DNA of 64,000 bases from an uncultured bacterium (GCA_903891095.1 CAITDI010000050.1:1-64000); one strand, 5' to 3'. Numbered from the stretch's first letter, positions 1-10,668 are shown. The notes: a model not told the origin generated them from the letters alone. Program-made: numbers and translations.

Positions 1-2589
<2,589 letters not shown>

Positions 2590-2637
2590 ACGCGCCAGGA
2601 GCAAGGGCCCCAGATTTGACTCGCGGTTGATTCGCGA

Positions 2638-3261
2638 TCAGCTGAACTTGAACTTGATGTCCGGGCCCGGCATGACGTGGCCGTCGATCGGGCAGACCAG
2701 CATGGCGACATGCACGTTGGCGACCGGCGCCTTGCGCGAGTTGTTGGCACGCGCGCGGGCGCGACGCATGATGTCGTCGAGCTCGCCGCAGAGCGAACGC
2801 ACGCGGTTCATTTCGTCGTCGTTGAGGCTCTCCCAGTGCATGGAGAGCTTCTTCGCGGCGACTCCGCCCGGCGAACGCGCGTCGAGCGCGGTCAGGCGGC
2901 TCTCGTTGAGCCATGGGCGCATGAAGTCGACCACGCGCTGATTCTCGCGCTTGCTATCGCCGTCCACGGGGACGACGAGCTCCTCGGTCGAGACCTTGTA
3001 GTAGCGCGGACGCTTGCCACGGCGGCCAGGAGTCGGCTCGCCGGCGCGCGAAACGAGCAGACCGGCCTTCTCGAGATGGCGAAGATGGAAGTAGAGCGCG
3101 GTGCGGTTCAGGCCAACGGCCTGCGCGAGCTCGGTGACCGAGGTCTCTCCGAGCCGACGCGCCGCCTCGAAGATTCGAAGACGGAGCGGAAGACGGATGC
3201 CTTGCCAAACTGGAGCGCGCGACAACTGAAGCTTCGTGCTCTCTGCGGTTGAGTCAGACAT
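2638..3261 (-). CDS. Winged-helix transcriptional regulator (ArsR-like fold)
   Basis: About 207 residues from the ATG at 3261 (MSDSTAEST). Residues ~20-95 form a winged-helix domain: a helix-turn-helix reading SVTELAQAVGLNRTALYFHL, a second helix HLEKAGLL, then a basic wing (GRRGKRPRYYKVS), the layout of ArsR/HTH_20-type regulators. The C-terminal ~110 residues are acidic/arginine-rich helices with one late cysteine (MLVCPIDGH) and no sensor domain that I recognise. The frame stays open upstream, but that sequence does not look coding and ATG 3261 places the HTH normally. It lies 34 bases downstream of the glycosyltransferase fusion on the same strand, so co-transcription is possible. The ligand and target genes cannot be told from sequence. 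Confidence 0.8.
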   Translation of the reverse strand: MSDSTAESTKLQLSRAPVWQGIRLPLRLRIFEAARRLGETSVTELAQAVGLNRTALYFHLRHLEKAGLLVSRAGEPTPGRRGKRPRYYKVSTEELVVPVDGDSKRENQRVVDFMRPWLNESRLTALDARSPGGVAAKKLSMHWESLNDDEMNRVRSLCGELDDIMRRARARANNSRKAPVANVHVAMLVCPIDGHVMPGPDIKFKFS

Positions 3262-3295
3262 GTACACACTGGTCCATGCGGCGCGAGGCGATCGT

Positions 3296-4810
3296 TCACG
3301 CGCCAAAGTGCAACTGATGTGCCGCTGAACCCGTAGATCGGGCGACGAGGTTCCAACGCGCAATGCCGTCGAGCGTTGGTGTGTGGAGCGGTGTCAAGCC
3401 GCCCACATGTCGCACAATCTGAAGGAGTTCGTGCGCTGCAAACTGCTGCAACGCTTCCCCGCGGCTCTCAAACCGCGCTGCCCGCGCTCGGCTCCTCACG
3501 ACGAGGTGCCCTTCCGGCACGAGCAGACGCCTCACTTCCCGCAAGATCCCTACAGGATTCCAATATCGCTCCACGCTGTCAAGAAGCGCCAAAGATTTAA
3601 AGGCTCCTGTTGGAAGATTTGTCCGAGCGAGATCCGAGACAGCCACCAAGCGTAGGCGCTGCATATTCGTGTTTGAACGGTGGATGAATCCCTGTGCTGC
3701 TGCAATCGATGGTTCATGTTCTTCAACAGCGGTGACATCGACGCCGTCCCGCGCGCGCAGGAATGCACTCAGGCAATCGCGCGCACCGAGAATGGCGATC
3801 GGGCCTTCGAGCGTGCGAAGAGACGCGAGTTCAGCGGCGATGCGCGCCTGCAGCGCAATGTCGCTGGGAAAGTCGCGCCACTCGGATCCGGGTGCGGGAT
3901 CGCCTGTGAGCATCGGGTCCCAACGCCGCGGACCGCCGAGGTGGGCGCGCGACACGAGCGGCGTGTCCTTCCATCGCTCCCACACCGCCTCGAGGTCGGG
4001 CGCGAGCCGATCGCAGCCCCACTTCTCGCGAAATCGGTCGAGGCTTCGCTGCAGGCCCGCGCCCGTGTCGGCGGTGTTCGGTCGCCAATGGCGCTCGCCG
4101 TGGAAATGACGAAAGACCACGCGCTTGGTCGCGAGCGCGCGCCAGTCGGCGAGGTTGAGGCGCATCGCGAGCTCTTCGGTCTGTCCGCGGAGAACGGTTT
4201 CGTCGTAGCCGCCGACCTGCGCGATCGCCTCGCGGCGCGAGGCGTGGAAGCAGCCCATCGCGTGCTCGACCTCGGCGACTTCGGGGAGCGCGTCCTCAGA
4301 GAGCCCCTGCCCGAGGTGGTGGTAGCCAAGCGGGCTCAGGATCGCGTCGCCAAAGGCATGGACGCGACCGTCGGGGAGTTTCTGCAGACCGGTCACCACG
4401 CCGACGCGCGGGTCGGAGTCGAGGAGCCGCACGCACTCCGCGACCCAGTGCGGGGTGTCGATCAGGATGTCGCCGTCGAGACGGCAGATGAAATCGCCAG
4501 TGGTCTGCGCGTGGAGGACATTGAGCACCTTGGAGAGCACGCCCGAGTGCGGGAGCTCGATCAGCCGCAGGAACGGCTGCCCAGCGCGCGGAGAGCCCGC
4601 GGGCCACGCGCGCCTCGACCAGGCTCGGGCGGTGTCGAGGCTGTCGTCGGTGGAGCCGTCGTCAGCCACGACGATCTCGAGATCGGTCGGGTCGGTCGCG
4701 AGCGTCTGCTCGAGGTTCGCGAGGAGGTCGCCGAGGAAATCGCGGGATCCATCGCGCGAGCTCGCGCGTCCGTTGTTGTAGTTGGGGATGATGACGGTCG
4801 CGCGGGGCAC
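3296..4810 (-). CDS. Family 2 glycosyltransferase fused to a methyltransferase-like domain
   Basis: About 504 residues from a GTG at 4810 (VPRATVIIPNYNNG). Residues ~1-290 are a GT-A family 2 glycosyltransferase: TVIIPNYNNG at the N terminus, VVADDGSTDD near 48, RLDGDI (the DxD-like metal site) near 111, and GGYDE followed by GQTEE near 210. Residues ~320-500 look like a class I SAM-methyltransferase fold, with a degenerate first glycine loop (IAILGARDCLSAF), an acidic strand end (VTAVEEHE) and a post-motif stretch ALLDSVERYWNPVGILREVRRLL. The open frame runs on to 5290, but that part is the antisense shadow of the thioesterase gene. The 3' quarter (about 3560-3720) is visibly less GC-rich than its surroundings. 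Sugar donor and acceptor are unknown; whether the second domain binds SAM is doubtful. Confidence 0.85.
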   Translation of the reverse strand: MPRATVIIPNYNNGRASSRDGSRDFLGDLLANLEQTLATDPTDLEIVVADDGSTDDSLDTARAWSRRAWPAGSPRAGQPFLRLIELPHSGVLSKVLNVLHAQTTGDFICRLDGDILIDTPHWVAECVRLLDSDPRVGVVTGLQKLPDGRVHAFGDAILSPLGYHHLGQGLSEDALPEVAEVEHAMGCFHASRREAIAQVGGYDETVLRGQTEELAMRLNLADWRALATKRVVFRHFHGERHWRPNTADTGAGLQRSLDRFREKWGCDRLAPDLEAVWERWKDTPLVSRAHLGGPRRWDPMLTGDPAPGSEWRDFPSDIALQARIAAELASLRTLEGPIAILGARDCLSAFLRARDGVDVTAVEEHEPSIAAAQGFIHRSNTNMQRLRLVAVSDLARTNLPTGAFKSLALLDSVERYWNPVGILREVRRLLVPEGHLVVRSRARAARFESRGEALQQFAAHELLQIVRHVGGLTPLHTPTLDGIARWNLVARSTGSAAHQLHFGA

Positions 4811-4876
4811 GACGCAACATCGTCGTTCTGCGGCGCGAGCCTGCAGCAACTCGGGCGGCGCCTTCGCGGCGCGCGC

Positions 4877-4882
4877 TACCAT
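4877..4882 (+). promoter_or_regulatory. Putative -10 element (TACCAT), leaderless start of thioesterase gene
   Basis: The hexamer sits in GCTACCAT and ends six bases before the ATG at 4889, so a transcript would begin at or next to the start codon. No Shine-Dalgarno-like sequence lies in between. This is inferred from spacing and from the same arrangement before other genes in the window. Confidence 0.4.
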
Positions 4883-4888
4883 CCGACC

Positions 4889-5311
4889 ATGCCCGCAGAA
4901 TTCCCCCCGGTCGAATCCCCCAGGCTCGCGCTGCGCGTGCTCATGATGCCGCGCGACACGAACCACCAGGGAACGGTCTTCGGCGGCATCGTCCTCGCGC
5001 ACATCGACCAGGCGGGATACGTCGAGGCGCGCCGACACGGGCTGCACCGCTGGGTGACGGCGTCGGTGGATCGCGTGGACTTCAAGGCCCCCGTGCACGT
5101 CGGCGAAGTCGTCGAGTTCCACGCGCGCACGATCCGGCTTGGGCGCTCGTCGGTGACGGTGCAGGTCGTGGTCGATGCCGAGCGTCTCGACGGCACCTGG
5201 GCGCGCGTGACCGAGGCGCAGCTCACGATGGTGTCGGTCGACGCGGCGGGCAAGTCGATTCCGTTCAGCAGTCCGACGACGACCGAGCACAAGCAGCCGG
5301 GGCAGGCGTGA
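4889..5311 (+). CDS. Acyl-CoA thioesterase, hotdog fold
   Basis: A 140-residue single hotdog domain of the YciA/ACOT type, which hydrolyses acyl-CoA thioesters in the cytosol. Diagnostic stretches are MMPRDTNHQGTVFGGIVLAHID (N and G of the first helix near the catalytic Asp) near residues 19-40, followed by SVDRVDFKAPVHVGEVVEF near 59-77, the strand that builds the acyl tunnel. Length matches the family (130-160). Start is ATG 4889; the gene is divergent from the glycosyltransferase with about 78 bases between them. The stop TGA (5309-5311) overlaps the GTG of purN, so the two are translationally coupled. Preferred acyl chain length cannot be predicted. Confidence 0.9.
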   Translation: MPAEFPPVESPRLALRVLMMPRDTNHQGTVFGGIVLAHIDQAGYVEARRHGLHRWVTASVDRVDFKAPVHVGEVVEFHARTIRLGRSSVTVQVVVDAERLDGTWARVTEAQLTMVSVDAAGKSIPFSSPTTTEHKQPGQA

Positions 5312-5937
5312 GCGCGGCGCGCATCGGCATCCTGATTTCGGGTGGCGGGCGGACGGCGCTCAACATCGCCGCGGCCTGCGCGAGCGGCGCGATCGACGCG
5401 CGCGTGGCGATCGTGATCGCACATCGCGAGGAGATCGAAGGCGTCGCGCGCTGCCGCGCGGCGGGACTCCGCGTGGCGGTGGTTCCCGCCGATGCGCATC
5501 TCGCGGATGCGCTCGCCGACCGCGTCGACGCGGCGCTCGAGGCGGCGCAGGTCGACCTCGTGTGCCTTGCGGGATATCTGCGGCACTTCCGCGTCGGCGC
5601 TGCGTGGCGCGGGCGCACGCTCAACATCCATCCGGGCCTGCTGCCTGAGTTCGGCGGCCACGGCATGTACGGCCTGCGCGTCCATCGCGCGGTGATCGAC
5701 GCGGGCGCGCGCGAAAGCGGCTGCACCGTGCACGAGGTCGACGAGGTCTACGACCGCGGTCCCGAGGTGCTCGTGCGCAAGTGCGCGGTGCTCGCGGGCG
5801 ACACCGCGGAAACGCTGGCCGAACGCGTGTTCGCCGAGGAGTGCCTCGCGTATCCCGAGGCGATCAGACGATTCCTCGCGAGGCGCGCGGCGCCTGCGAC
5901 TGCGACTGCGACTGCGCTGCACGGAGTCCGCGCGTGA
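5308..5937 (+). CDS. purN: Phosphoribosylglycinamide formyltransferase
   Basis: PurN transfers the formyl group from 10-formyl-THF to GAR in purine synthesis. The 209-residue protein shows the N-terminal phosphate loop (ILISGGGRTALNI), the catalytic NIHPGLLPEF segment with Asn and His near residues 109-111, and the late Asp-containing stretch VHEVDEVYDRGP, followed by the family's FAGD-like motif (VLAGDTAETLAERV). The loop GGGRTALNI differs from the GSGSNLQ of E. coli, though such variants are expected in distant phyla. Start is a GTG overlapping the previous stop by four bases (GTGA), and its own stop overlaps the next GTG the same way. The last ten residues come from a TGCGAC triplication and are low-complexity. 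Confidence 0.92.
   Translation: MSAARIGILISGGGRTALNIAAACASGAIDARVAIVIAHREEIEGVARCRAAGLRVAVVPADAHLADALADRVDAALEAAQVDLVCLAGYLRHFRVGAAWRGRTLNIHPGLLPEFGGHGMYGLRVHRAVIDAGARESGCTVHEVDEVYDRGPEVLVRKCAVLAGDTAETLAERVFAEECLAYPEAIRRFLARRAAPATATATALHGVRA
5895..5916 (+). repeat. Tandem hexamer TGCGAC x3 at purN 3' end
   Basis: Three perfect TGCGAC units plus a partial fourth, coding alternating Ala-Thr just before the purN stop. One of several short tandem repeats found at gene ends in this window. Confidence 0.85.
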
Positions 5938-7418
5938 GGCGCATCCGCGCTGCACTGCTCCTGCTTGCCAGCGCGATCGCAGCCGCATCGCAACAGGCGC
6001 ACGCCGCGCCGCCGACGACGACCACTGCCACCGCCGAAAAACCCAAGCAGTCCGACGCCATCACCCGCGCGCTCGACGCGCGGCGCTTTGAAGAAGCCGA
6101 GACGCTCATCGAGGCGCGCATCGCCGACGGCGACCGCGACCCGATCCTGCTCTACAACTCGGCGTGCGTGCTGGCGCAGCTCGGCAAGCTCGCGCAGGCG
6201 GAGAAGCGCCTGCTCGAATGCGTCAAGGCGGGATTCCGCGACTTCGACACGATGGAGGCCGACACCGACCTCGAGCCGATCCGCGCGTCGCGCACCTACG
6301 AGGCGATCATGGAGGCGCGCGAGCGGGTCGAGAGCAAGCCGCGAGGCGATTCGCCCGCACCGCGCCAACGCCGCGCGCCCGCCCCGGACCCCGTCGCGCG
6401 CTGGAAGGAAGCGCACGGCGACAAGTACCGCTACGACACGCGCGGCGAGACCGACGACAACATCGCCTACGCGACCTGCCTCGACGAAGCCTCCCACGCG
6501 CGCATGAAGACGCTGCTCGCGGACCTCGAGAAGCACCTCATCCGCGCGTACTTCGGCAAGCCGCCGCAGGACAAGGTGCTCGTCGCGGTCGTGCGCCCCG
6601 AGGATGCCAAGATGTACCTCGACCGCCCCGAGGTGCGCGGCATGTACCTGCACAGCGAGCGGCGCCTCGTCACGCGCGACGCGGGGCAGAGCCTGCAGCA
6701 TGAGTTCGTGCACCTGATGCACTTCGCGCAGCTCGAGCGCATCGGCCAGCGCCACCCGATCTGGGTGCAGGAAGGCCTCGCGAGCCTGTACGAGGACTAC
6801 GACCTGCACGCCGACGGCTCGATCGAGTTCCGGCCCAACGTGCGCTTCAACATCGCGCGCAGGCAGGTCGTTTCCAAGACCGCGGAGAAGTGGCCCGCCC
6901 TCGTCAAGCTCTCGCCCGAGGCGTTCATGCAGAACGCGGAGCGGCTCTATCCGCAGGTGCGCTCGATGTTCGAGTTCTTCGCGCGCGAGGGCAAGCTCGA
7001 GGAGTTCTACCGGCAGCTCTGCGCGACATGGAAGACCGACCCGACCGGCACCGCCGCCATCGAGAAGGCGTTCGGCGAGCCGATCGCGCGCGTCGAGGAC
7101 CGCTGGCGCAAATGGATGATCGACCGCGGCGCGATCGACGATTCCATCGGCGCGCGCGATGCGTCGCTCGGCATCACCATCGAGGACGCCGTCGACGGCG
7201 TGCGGATCAAGTCGTTCGTGATCAAGGCGGCCGCGAGGTCGGCGGGGCTCCGCGTGGGCGACGTCGTGATCGCGATCGGCGGGATTCCCGTGCGAAACCG
7301 CGAAGAAATGCTCCTCGCCGTCGCGAGGCTCAAGGTCGGCGAAGCGGTCGAGGTGAAGTACAAGCGCGACGGCAAGGAGTCCGTCGCCACGGTCACGCCG
7401 CGACCGCTCGGCCAGTAG
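5934..7418 (+). CDS. Secreted gluzincin-type metallopeptidase with TPR-like and PDZ domains
   Basis: About 494 residues from the GTG that overlaps the purN stop. A signal peptide is clear (RRIRAALLLLASAIAAASQQAHA). Residues ~35-110 form a TPR-like pair (LLYNSACVLAQLGKLAQAEKRL). The zinc site is HEFVH at residues 256-260, with a glutamate at 280 in WVQEGLASLYE, the HExxH...E arrangement of gluzincins such as the peptidase MA family. Residues ~405-490 form a PDZ domain (GLRVGDVVIAIGGIPV). The protein is therefore probably a periplasmic or exported protease or a protease-like scaffold. The catalytic residues are present; the substrate is unknown. Coupling to purN is by four-base overlap, although a functional link with purine synthesis is not obvious. 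Confidence 0.82.
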   Translation: MRRIRAALLLLASAIAAASQQAHAAPPTTTTATAEKPKQSDAITRALDARRFEEAETLIEARIADGDRDPILLYNSACVLAQLGKLAQAEKRLLECVKAGFRDFDTMEADTDLEPIRASRTYEAIMEARERVESKPRGDSPAPRQRRAPAPDPVARWKEAHGDKYRYDTRGETDDNIAYATCLDEASHARMKTLLADLEKHLIRAYFGKPPQDKVLVAVVRPEDAKMYLDRPEVRGMYLHSERRLVTRDAGQSLQHEFVHLMHFAQLERIGQRHPIWVQEGLASLYEDYDLHADGSIEFRPNVRFNIARRQVVSKTAEKWPALVKLSPEAFMQNAERLYPQVRSMFEFFAREGKLEEFYRQLCATWKTDPTGTAAIEKAFGEPIARVEDRWRKWMIDRGAIDDSIGARDASLGITIEDAVDGVRIKSFVIKAAARSAGLRVGDVVIAIGGIPVRNREEMLLAVARLKVGEAVEVKYKRDGKESVATVTPRPLGQ

Positions 7419-7427
7419 CCGCGCGCG

Positions 7428-7437
7428 TTGCTACACT
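7428..7437 (+). promoter_or_regulatory. Extended -10 promoter element TTGCTACACT
   Basis: TGC-TACACT matches the extended -10 pattern (TGn before the hexamer) and lies nine bases before the DUF502 ATG at 7447. No good -35 box is present at normal spacing, as is usual for extended -10 promoters. The same core recurs upstream of other genes here. Confidence 0.5.
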
Positions 7438-7446
7438 CGACCCACG

Positions 7447-8289
7447 ATGCCGACTCCGTCGCCGGTCACATCACAACAGCAGGTCCGATCGTCCGGCGCG
7501 AGCCGGTTTTTCCTGCGCGGACTCGGCGTGATCCTGCCCAGCGTCCTCACGCTGTGGATCCTGGTCGCGGCGTACCGGTTCATCGACAACAACATCGCCG
7601 AGCCGATCAACGCGGGCATCCGGCTCGCGATCTCGGCGAGCGCGGAGTCGGCGCCGCTGCCGCAGTTCCTCCCCACGGCCGATGAACTCCAGGCGGAGCA
7701 GGACCGCGCCCAGCGCGCGCGGCAGGACGCCTCGGTCGACGCGGCGCGCTGGCGGCTCACCCGCGAGTCGGTCCGCGCCTGGTGGGACGCCCGCTGGTAC
7801 CTCGACTTCGCAGGGCTCGTGCTCGCGATCGTGACGGTCTACATCCTCGGACGACTTGTAGGTGGATACCTCGGCCGCAAGCTGCTCGCGCTCTTCGAGT
7901 CGGGGCTGCTGACGGTGCCGGGCATCCGCCAGGTCTATCCCGCGCTCAAGCAGGTCGTCGAGTTCCTCTTCGGCGGCGAGAAGAAGAAGCTCAGCTTCAA
8001 CCGCGTCGTGCTGATCGAGTATCCGCGCCCCGGCATGTGGTCGATGGGCCTGGTGACCGGCGACGCCGCGAAGGAGCTGCGCGCGACCGTCGGCGACAGC
8101 GTGACGGTGTTCGTCCCGAGCTCCCCCACTCCGTTCACCGGGTGGACCGTCACCGTTCCGCGCAGCGAAGTGCGCGAAGTTCCGCTCACCATCGACGAGG
8201 CGCTCCGCTACCTTGTCTCGGCAGGCGTCGTTGTCCCGGGGGACAAGCCGACGGCTCTCCAGAACCCAACCCCGCCGTCGCTTCCGTAA
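7447..8289 (+). CDS. DUF502 family membrane protein
   Basis: A 280-residue DUF502 protein. Membrane segment one is residues ~18-40 (FLRGLGVILPSVLTLWILVAAY); segment two is near 117-140 (FAGLVLAIVTVYILGRLVGGYL). Then follow the family's signature LTVPGIRQVYPALKQVVEFLF and a beta-rich soluble C-terminal domain ending in PSSPTPFTGWTVTVP and the conserved TIDEALRYLVSAGVVVP. An acidic/arginine-rich insert lies between the membrane segments (about 75-110). The function of DUF502 is not established. The gene stands directly upstream of hpf, ptsN and ptsH on the same strand and may head that transcript. Confidence 0.9.
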   Translation: MPTPSPVTSQQQVRSSGASRFFLRGLGVILPSVLTLWILVAAYRFIDNNIAEPINAGIRLAISASAESAPLPQFLPTADELQAEQDRAQRARQDASVDAARWRLTRESVRAWWDARWYLDFAGLVLAIVTVYILGRLVGGYLGRKLLALFESGLLTVPGIRQVYPALKQVVEFLFGGEKKKLSFNRVVLIEYPRPGMWSMGLVTGDAAKELRATVGDSVTVFVPSSPTPFTGWTVTVPRSEVREVPLTIDEALRYLVSAGVVVPGDKPTALQNPTPPSLP

Positions 8290-8326
8290 CGCGACGGCGA
8301 CAGCAGCATCAGAAAGAAGGCGTGCC

Positions 8327-8629
8327 ATGCAGATCAACGTCAAGGGCAAGCATCTTGAGATCACCGAGGCCATCGACACGTACGTCCGCAAGAAGTGCGA
8401 GCGGCTCGTCCGCTACTTCGACAAGGTGCTCGCGATCGACTGCGTGATCGAGAAGGAGCCGCATGGCTACCACGTCGAGTTCATCGTCGACGTCGAGCAC
8501 CACGACGACTTCATCGTGAACTACCGCGACGCCGACCTCTACGCCGCGATCGACCTCGCCGTCGACCGCGAGGCGCGCGTCCTCAGCGACCACAAGCAGC
8601 GCACGCGCGACCACAAGCACCATCAGTGA
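8327..8629 (+). CDS. hpf: Ribosome hibernation promoting factor, short form
   Basis: One hundred residues beginning MQINVKGKHLEIT, the characteristic beta1 strand of HPF/YfiA proteins, with EAIDTYVRKKCERL (helix 1) and DADLYAAIDLAVD (helix 2). HPF binds the 30S decoding region and promotes inactive 70S dimers in stationary phase. The absence of a C-terminal extension marks the short type. ATG 8327 has a purine-rich ribosome binding site (AGAAAGAAGG) just upstream, which selects it over in-frame upstream codons. The gene is followed at 38 bases by ptsN and then ptsH, the same order as in the proteobacterial rpoN cluster, though no rpoN is in the window. Confidence 0.93.
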   Translation: MQINVKGKHLEITEAIDTYVRKKCERLVRYFDKVLAIDCVIEKEPHGYHVEFIVDVEHHDDFIVNYRDADLYAAIDLAVDREARVLSDHKQRTRDHKHHQ

Positions 8630-8667
8630 ACCCAAGACCCGAACCACAGCAGGATCGAACGAATCAC

Positions 8668-9144
8668 ATGAAACTCCGTGAAATCGTCGTTGAGAAGGCG
8701 ATCGTCCCCAACCTGGCCGCGACCAAGCGCGATGACGCCGTCAAGGAGCTCCTCGACGCGCTCGTCGCGAGCGGCAAGGTCTCCGCCGACATGCGCGACG
8801 TCTACGCGAAGTCGATCATCGCGCGCGAGAACAAGGGCTCGACCGGTCTCAACCACGGCGTGGCGATCCCGCACACCAAGAGCACCGCGGTCAAGACGCC
8901 GATGGCGGCGATCGGCGTGAGCAAGAGCGGCGTGGACTTCAACTCGCTCGACAAGCAGCCGGTGTACTCGATCTTCCTGCTGGTCTCGCCCGAGGAGAAG
9001 CCCGAGCTCCACCTCGACGCGATCCAGGCGATCTTCTCGCATCTCTCCAAGGACCAGTTCCGTCGCTTCCTTCGCCAGGCCACCACGGTCAAGGACGTGC
9101 TGACGCTTCTCGATGAAGCCGACGCCGGACAGGTCGCGCGCTGA
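8668..9144 (+). CDS. ptsN: PTS EIIA-type regulatory protein (EIIANtr-like)
   Basis: A 158-residue PTS EIIA type-2 domain standing alone, with no EIIB/EIIC permease nearby. The phosphoryl-accepting histidine is His69 in GVAIPHTKS, equivalent to the active His of PtsN. Also visible is the conserved RENKGSTGLNHGVAIPH region and the C-terminal LHLDAIQAIFSHL. In proteobacteria such stand-alone EIIA proteins regulate potassium transport, nitrogen and stress responses rather than sugar uptake. Position between hpf and ptsH suggests HPr, nine bases downstream, is the phosphodonor. EI (PtsI) is not in this window. Confidence 0.92.
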   Translation: MKLREIVVEKAIVPNLAATKRDDAVKELLDALVASGKVSADMRDVYAKSIIARENKGSTGLNHGVAIPHTKSTAVKTPMAAIGVSKSGVDFNSLDKQPVYSIFLLVSPEEKPELHLDAIQAIFSHLSKDQFRRFLRQATTVKDVLTLLDEADAGQVAR

Positions 9145-9153
9145 ACGCTGCCG

Positions 9154-9429
9154 ATGCTTGCGGCGCAAACGACCATCGTCAATCGCCTCGGGCTGCATGC
9201 GCGGCCGGCGATGACGTTTGTCGAGGAAGCGACGCGGTTCATCGCCGCGATCACCGTGCGCAAGATGCCCGACGGCGAGACGGTCGACGGCAAGTCGATC
9301 CTGCAGATGCTGATGCTCGCGGGGACCTGCGGCACGGTGATCGAGATCACGGCCGACGGCAGCGACGAGTCCGATGCGATCGGCGCGCTGGTGCGGCTGG
9401 TCGAAGGCAAGTTCGGCGAGGACGAGTGA
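9154..9429 (+). CDS. ptsH: HPr phosphocarrier protein
   Basis: A 91-residue HPr. The phosphorylated His15 lies in NRLGLHARPA, and a serine at residue 48 in VDGKSILQMLML matches the regulatory Ser46 site used by HPr kinase in many bacteria, so both EI- and HprK-type regulation are possible. Start ATG 9154 follows the ptsN stop by nine bases. It probably relays phosphate to the EIIANtr-like protein encoded immediately upstream. The stop codon is followed by tandem copies of a 12-base unit that each carry another TGA. Confidence 0.93.
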   Translation: MLAAQTTIVNRLGLHARPAMTFVEEATRFIAAITVRKMPDGETVDGKSILQMLMLAGTCGTVIEITADGSDESDAIGALVRLVEGKFGEDE

Positions 9430-9470
9430 CGCGCCGAGTGACGCGCCGAGTGACCCGCGCCGAGTGCGCC
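9424..9470 (+). repeat. 12-base tandem repeat GAGTGACGCGCC at ptsH stop
   Basis: Two perfect units (9424-9435, 9436-9447), an expanded third (9448-9461) and a truncated fourth. The repeat contains the ptsH stop codon and duplicates it, and it runs up to the convergent gpsA stop. Confidence 0.85.
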
Positions 9471-10522
9471 TAGCCGATCCGCTCGGTGGTGGTCGCGCGC
9501 CGCATGAGCTGGCCGAGCGCTTCCTTGGGATCGAGGCCGTCGAACACCATGGCAGCGACGGCTTCGCAGATCGGCAGCTCGATGCCGCGTTCGCGCGCGA
9601 GACGCACGAGCGCGCGCGCGGTGGGCACGCCTTCCACGACGGACGTCGTCGACGACAGCGCGTCGTCGACCTTTGCGCCGCGCGCGAGCCGCTCGCCAAA
9701 GCTGCGGTTGCGGCCTTCGGGCGCAAAGCACGTCGTGGCGAGATCGCCCGCGCCGGCGACGCCGAAGAACGTCTCGACCTGCCCGCCGAGCGCGACGCCG
9801 ATGCGCGCGATCTCCGCGAGTCCGCGCGCCAGCAGCGCGCTCTTGGCGTTGGTGCCGAGGCCCATGCCGTCGGCGACGCCCGCGGCGATCGCGATCACGT
9901 TCTTGCACGCGCCTGCGAGTTCGACGCCGACGAGATCGGTCGACTGGTAGATCTTGGTCCACGGCGAGGTGAACACCGCGCCCACGCGCGCGGCGAGCGC
10001 GGGGTCCTCACACGCCGCGACCAGCACCGCGGGCCGTCGGCGCGCGAGCTCCGCGGCGATCGTCGGGCCGCTGAGCGCGACCACGGGATGCTGCGCGCCG
10101 CAGGTCTCGCGCAGGATGTCGCACGGAAGGCGGAACGACTCGACCTCGATGCCCTTGGCGACGCTCACGATCGGAACGCCCGCCGGCAGATGCGGCGCGA
10201 GGCGCGAGAAAGTCTGGCGGATGAACTGCGTCGGGATCGCGCACACGACGAGGGTCGCGGTCGCGAGCGCTGCGGGATCGGCGGTCACGGTCACCGAAGG
10301 CGGGAGCTGGAAGCCCGGCAGCCGCTCGCTCGATCGGGCCGACGCGAGGCGCGCGGCCTCCGCGGCAAACGGCGAGACGATCGTGACCGCCGCGCCGTGC
10401 GCGACCAGCATGTCGCTCAGGACGAGCGCCATCTGACCGTCGCCGACGATCGCGACATGCTCGCGAGCGCGCGGATCCTGCGCGTTCTGCTGCGAGTTCT
10501 GGTGGTTGGCCGCGGAGTGCAC
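9470..10522 (-). CDS. gpsA: NAD(P)-dependent glycerol-3-phosphate dehydrogenase
   Basis: GpsA reduces dihydroxyacetone phosphate to sn-glycerol-3-phosphate for phospholipid synthesis. About 350 residues from GTG 10522. N-terminal Rossmann loop VAIVGDGQMALVLSDML is an unusual GDGQMA version of the common GAGSWGTALA. Other family blocks: SVAKGIE, the catalytic-lysine segment VGVELAGACKNVIAIAAGVADG, FGVAGAGDLATTCFAPEGRNR (the GAGDL and RNR motifs) and the terminal SVVEGVPTARALVRLA. No ATG is available near this position; the upstream in-frame sequence to 10678 is not protein-like, so GTG is the likely start. The gene is convergent with ptsH and divergent from the P-type ATPase. Confidence 0.92.
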   Translation of the reverse strand: MHSAANHQNSQQNAQDPRAREHVAIVGDGQMALVLSDMLVAHGAAVTIVSPFAAEAARLASARSSERLPGFQLPPSVTVTADPAALATATLVVCAIPTQFIRQTFSRLAPHLPAGVPIVSVAKGIEVESFRLPCDILRETCGAQHPVVALSGPTIAAELARRRPAVLVAACEDPALAARVGAVFTSPWTKIYQSTDLVGVELAGACKNVIAIAAGVADGMGLGTNAKSALLARGLAEIARIGVALGGQVETFFGVAGAGDLATTCFAPEGRNRSFGERLARGAKVDDALSSTTSVVEGVPTARALVRLARERGIELPICEAVAAMVFDGLDPKEALGQLMRRATTTERIG

Positions 10523-10639
10523 GGGCGCAGGATAACCGAGGTCAAGGACTGCCCCGAGGGGAGCGGTCCGCGAGGGGCGCCGAACATCCGACGGATGGCG
10601 GATGGGCGGCGGTCGGATGGGGCGTGGCGGCGGAGGCTC

Positions 10640-10648
10640 TGCTACTCT
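10640..10648 (+). promoter_or_regulatory. Extended -10 promoter element TGCTACTCT
   Basis: TGC-TACTCT lies 20 bases before the ATPase ATG at 10669, so transcription would begin near 10655 with a short leader. It is a match to the recurring TGCTACAYT pattern; no strong -35 is seen. Confidence 0.45.
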
Positions 10649-10668
10649 TCGACCTCTCGGATCACACC

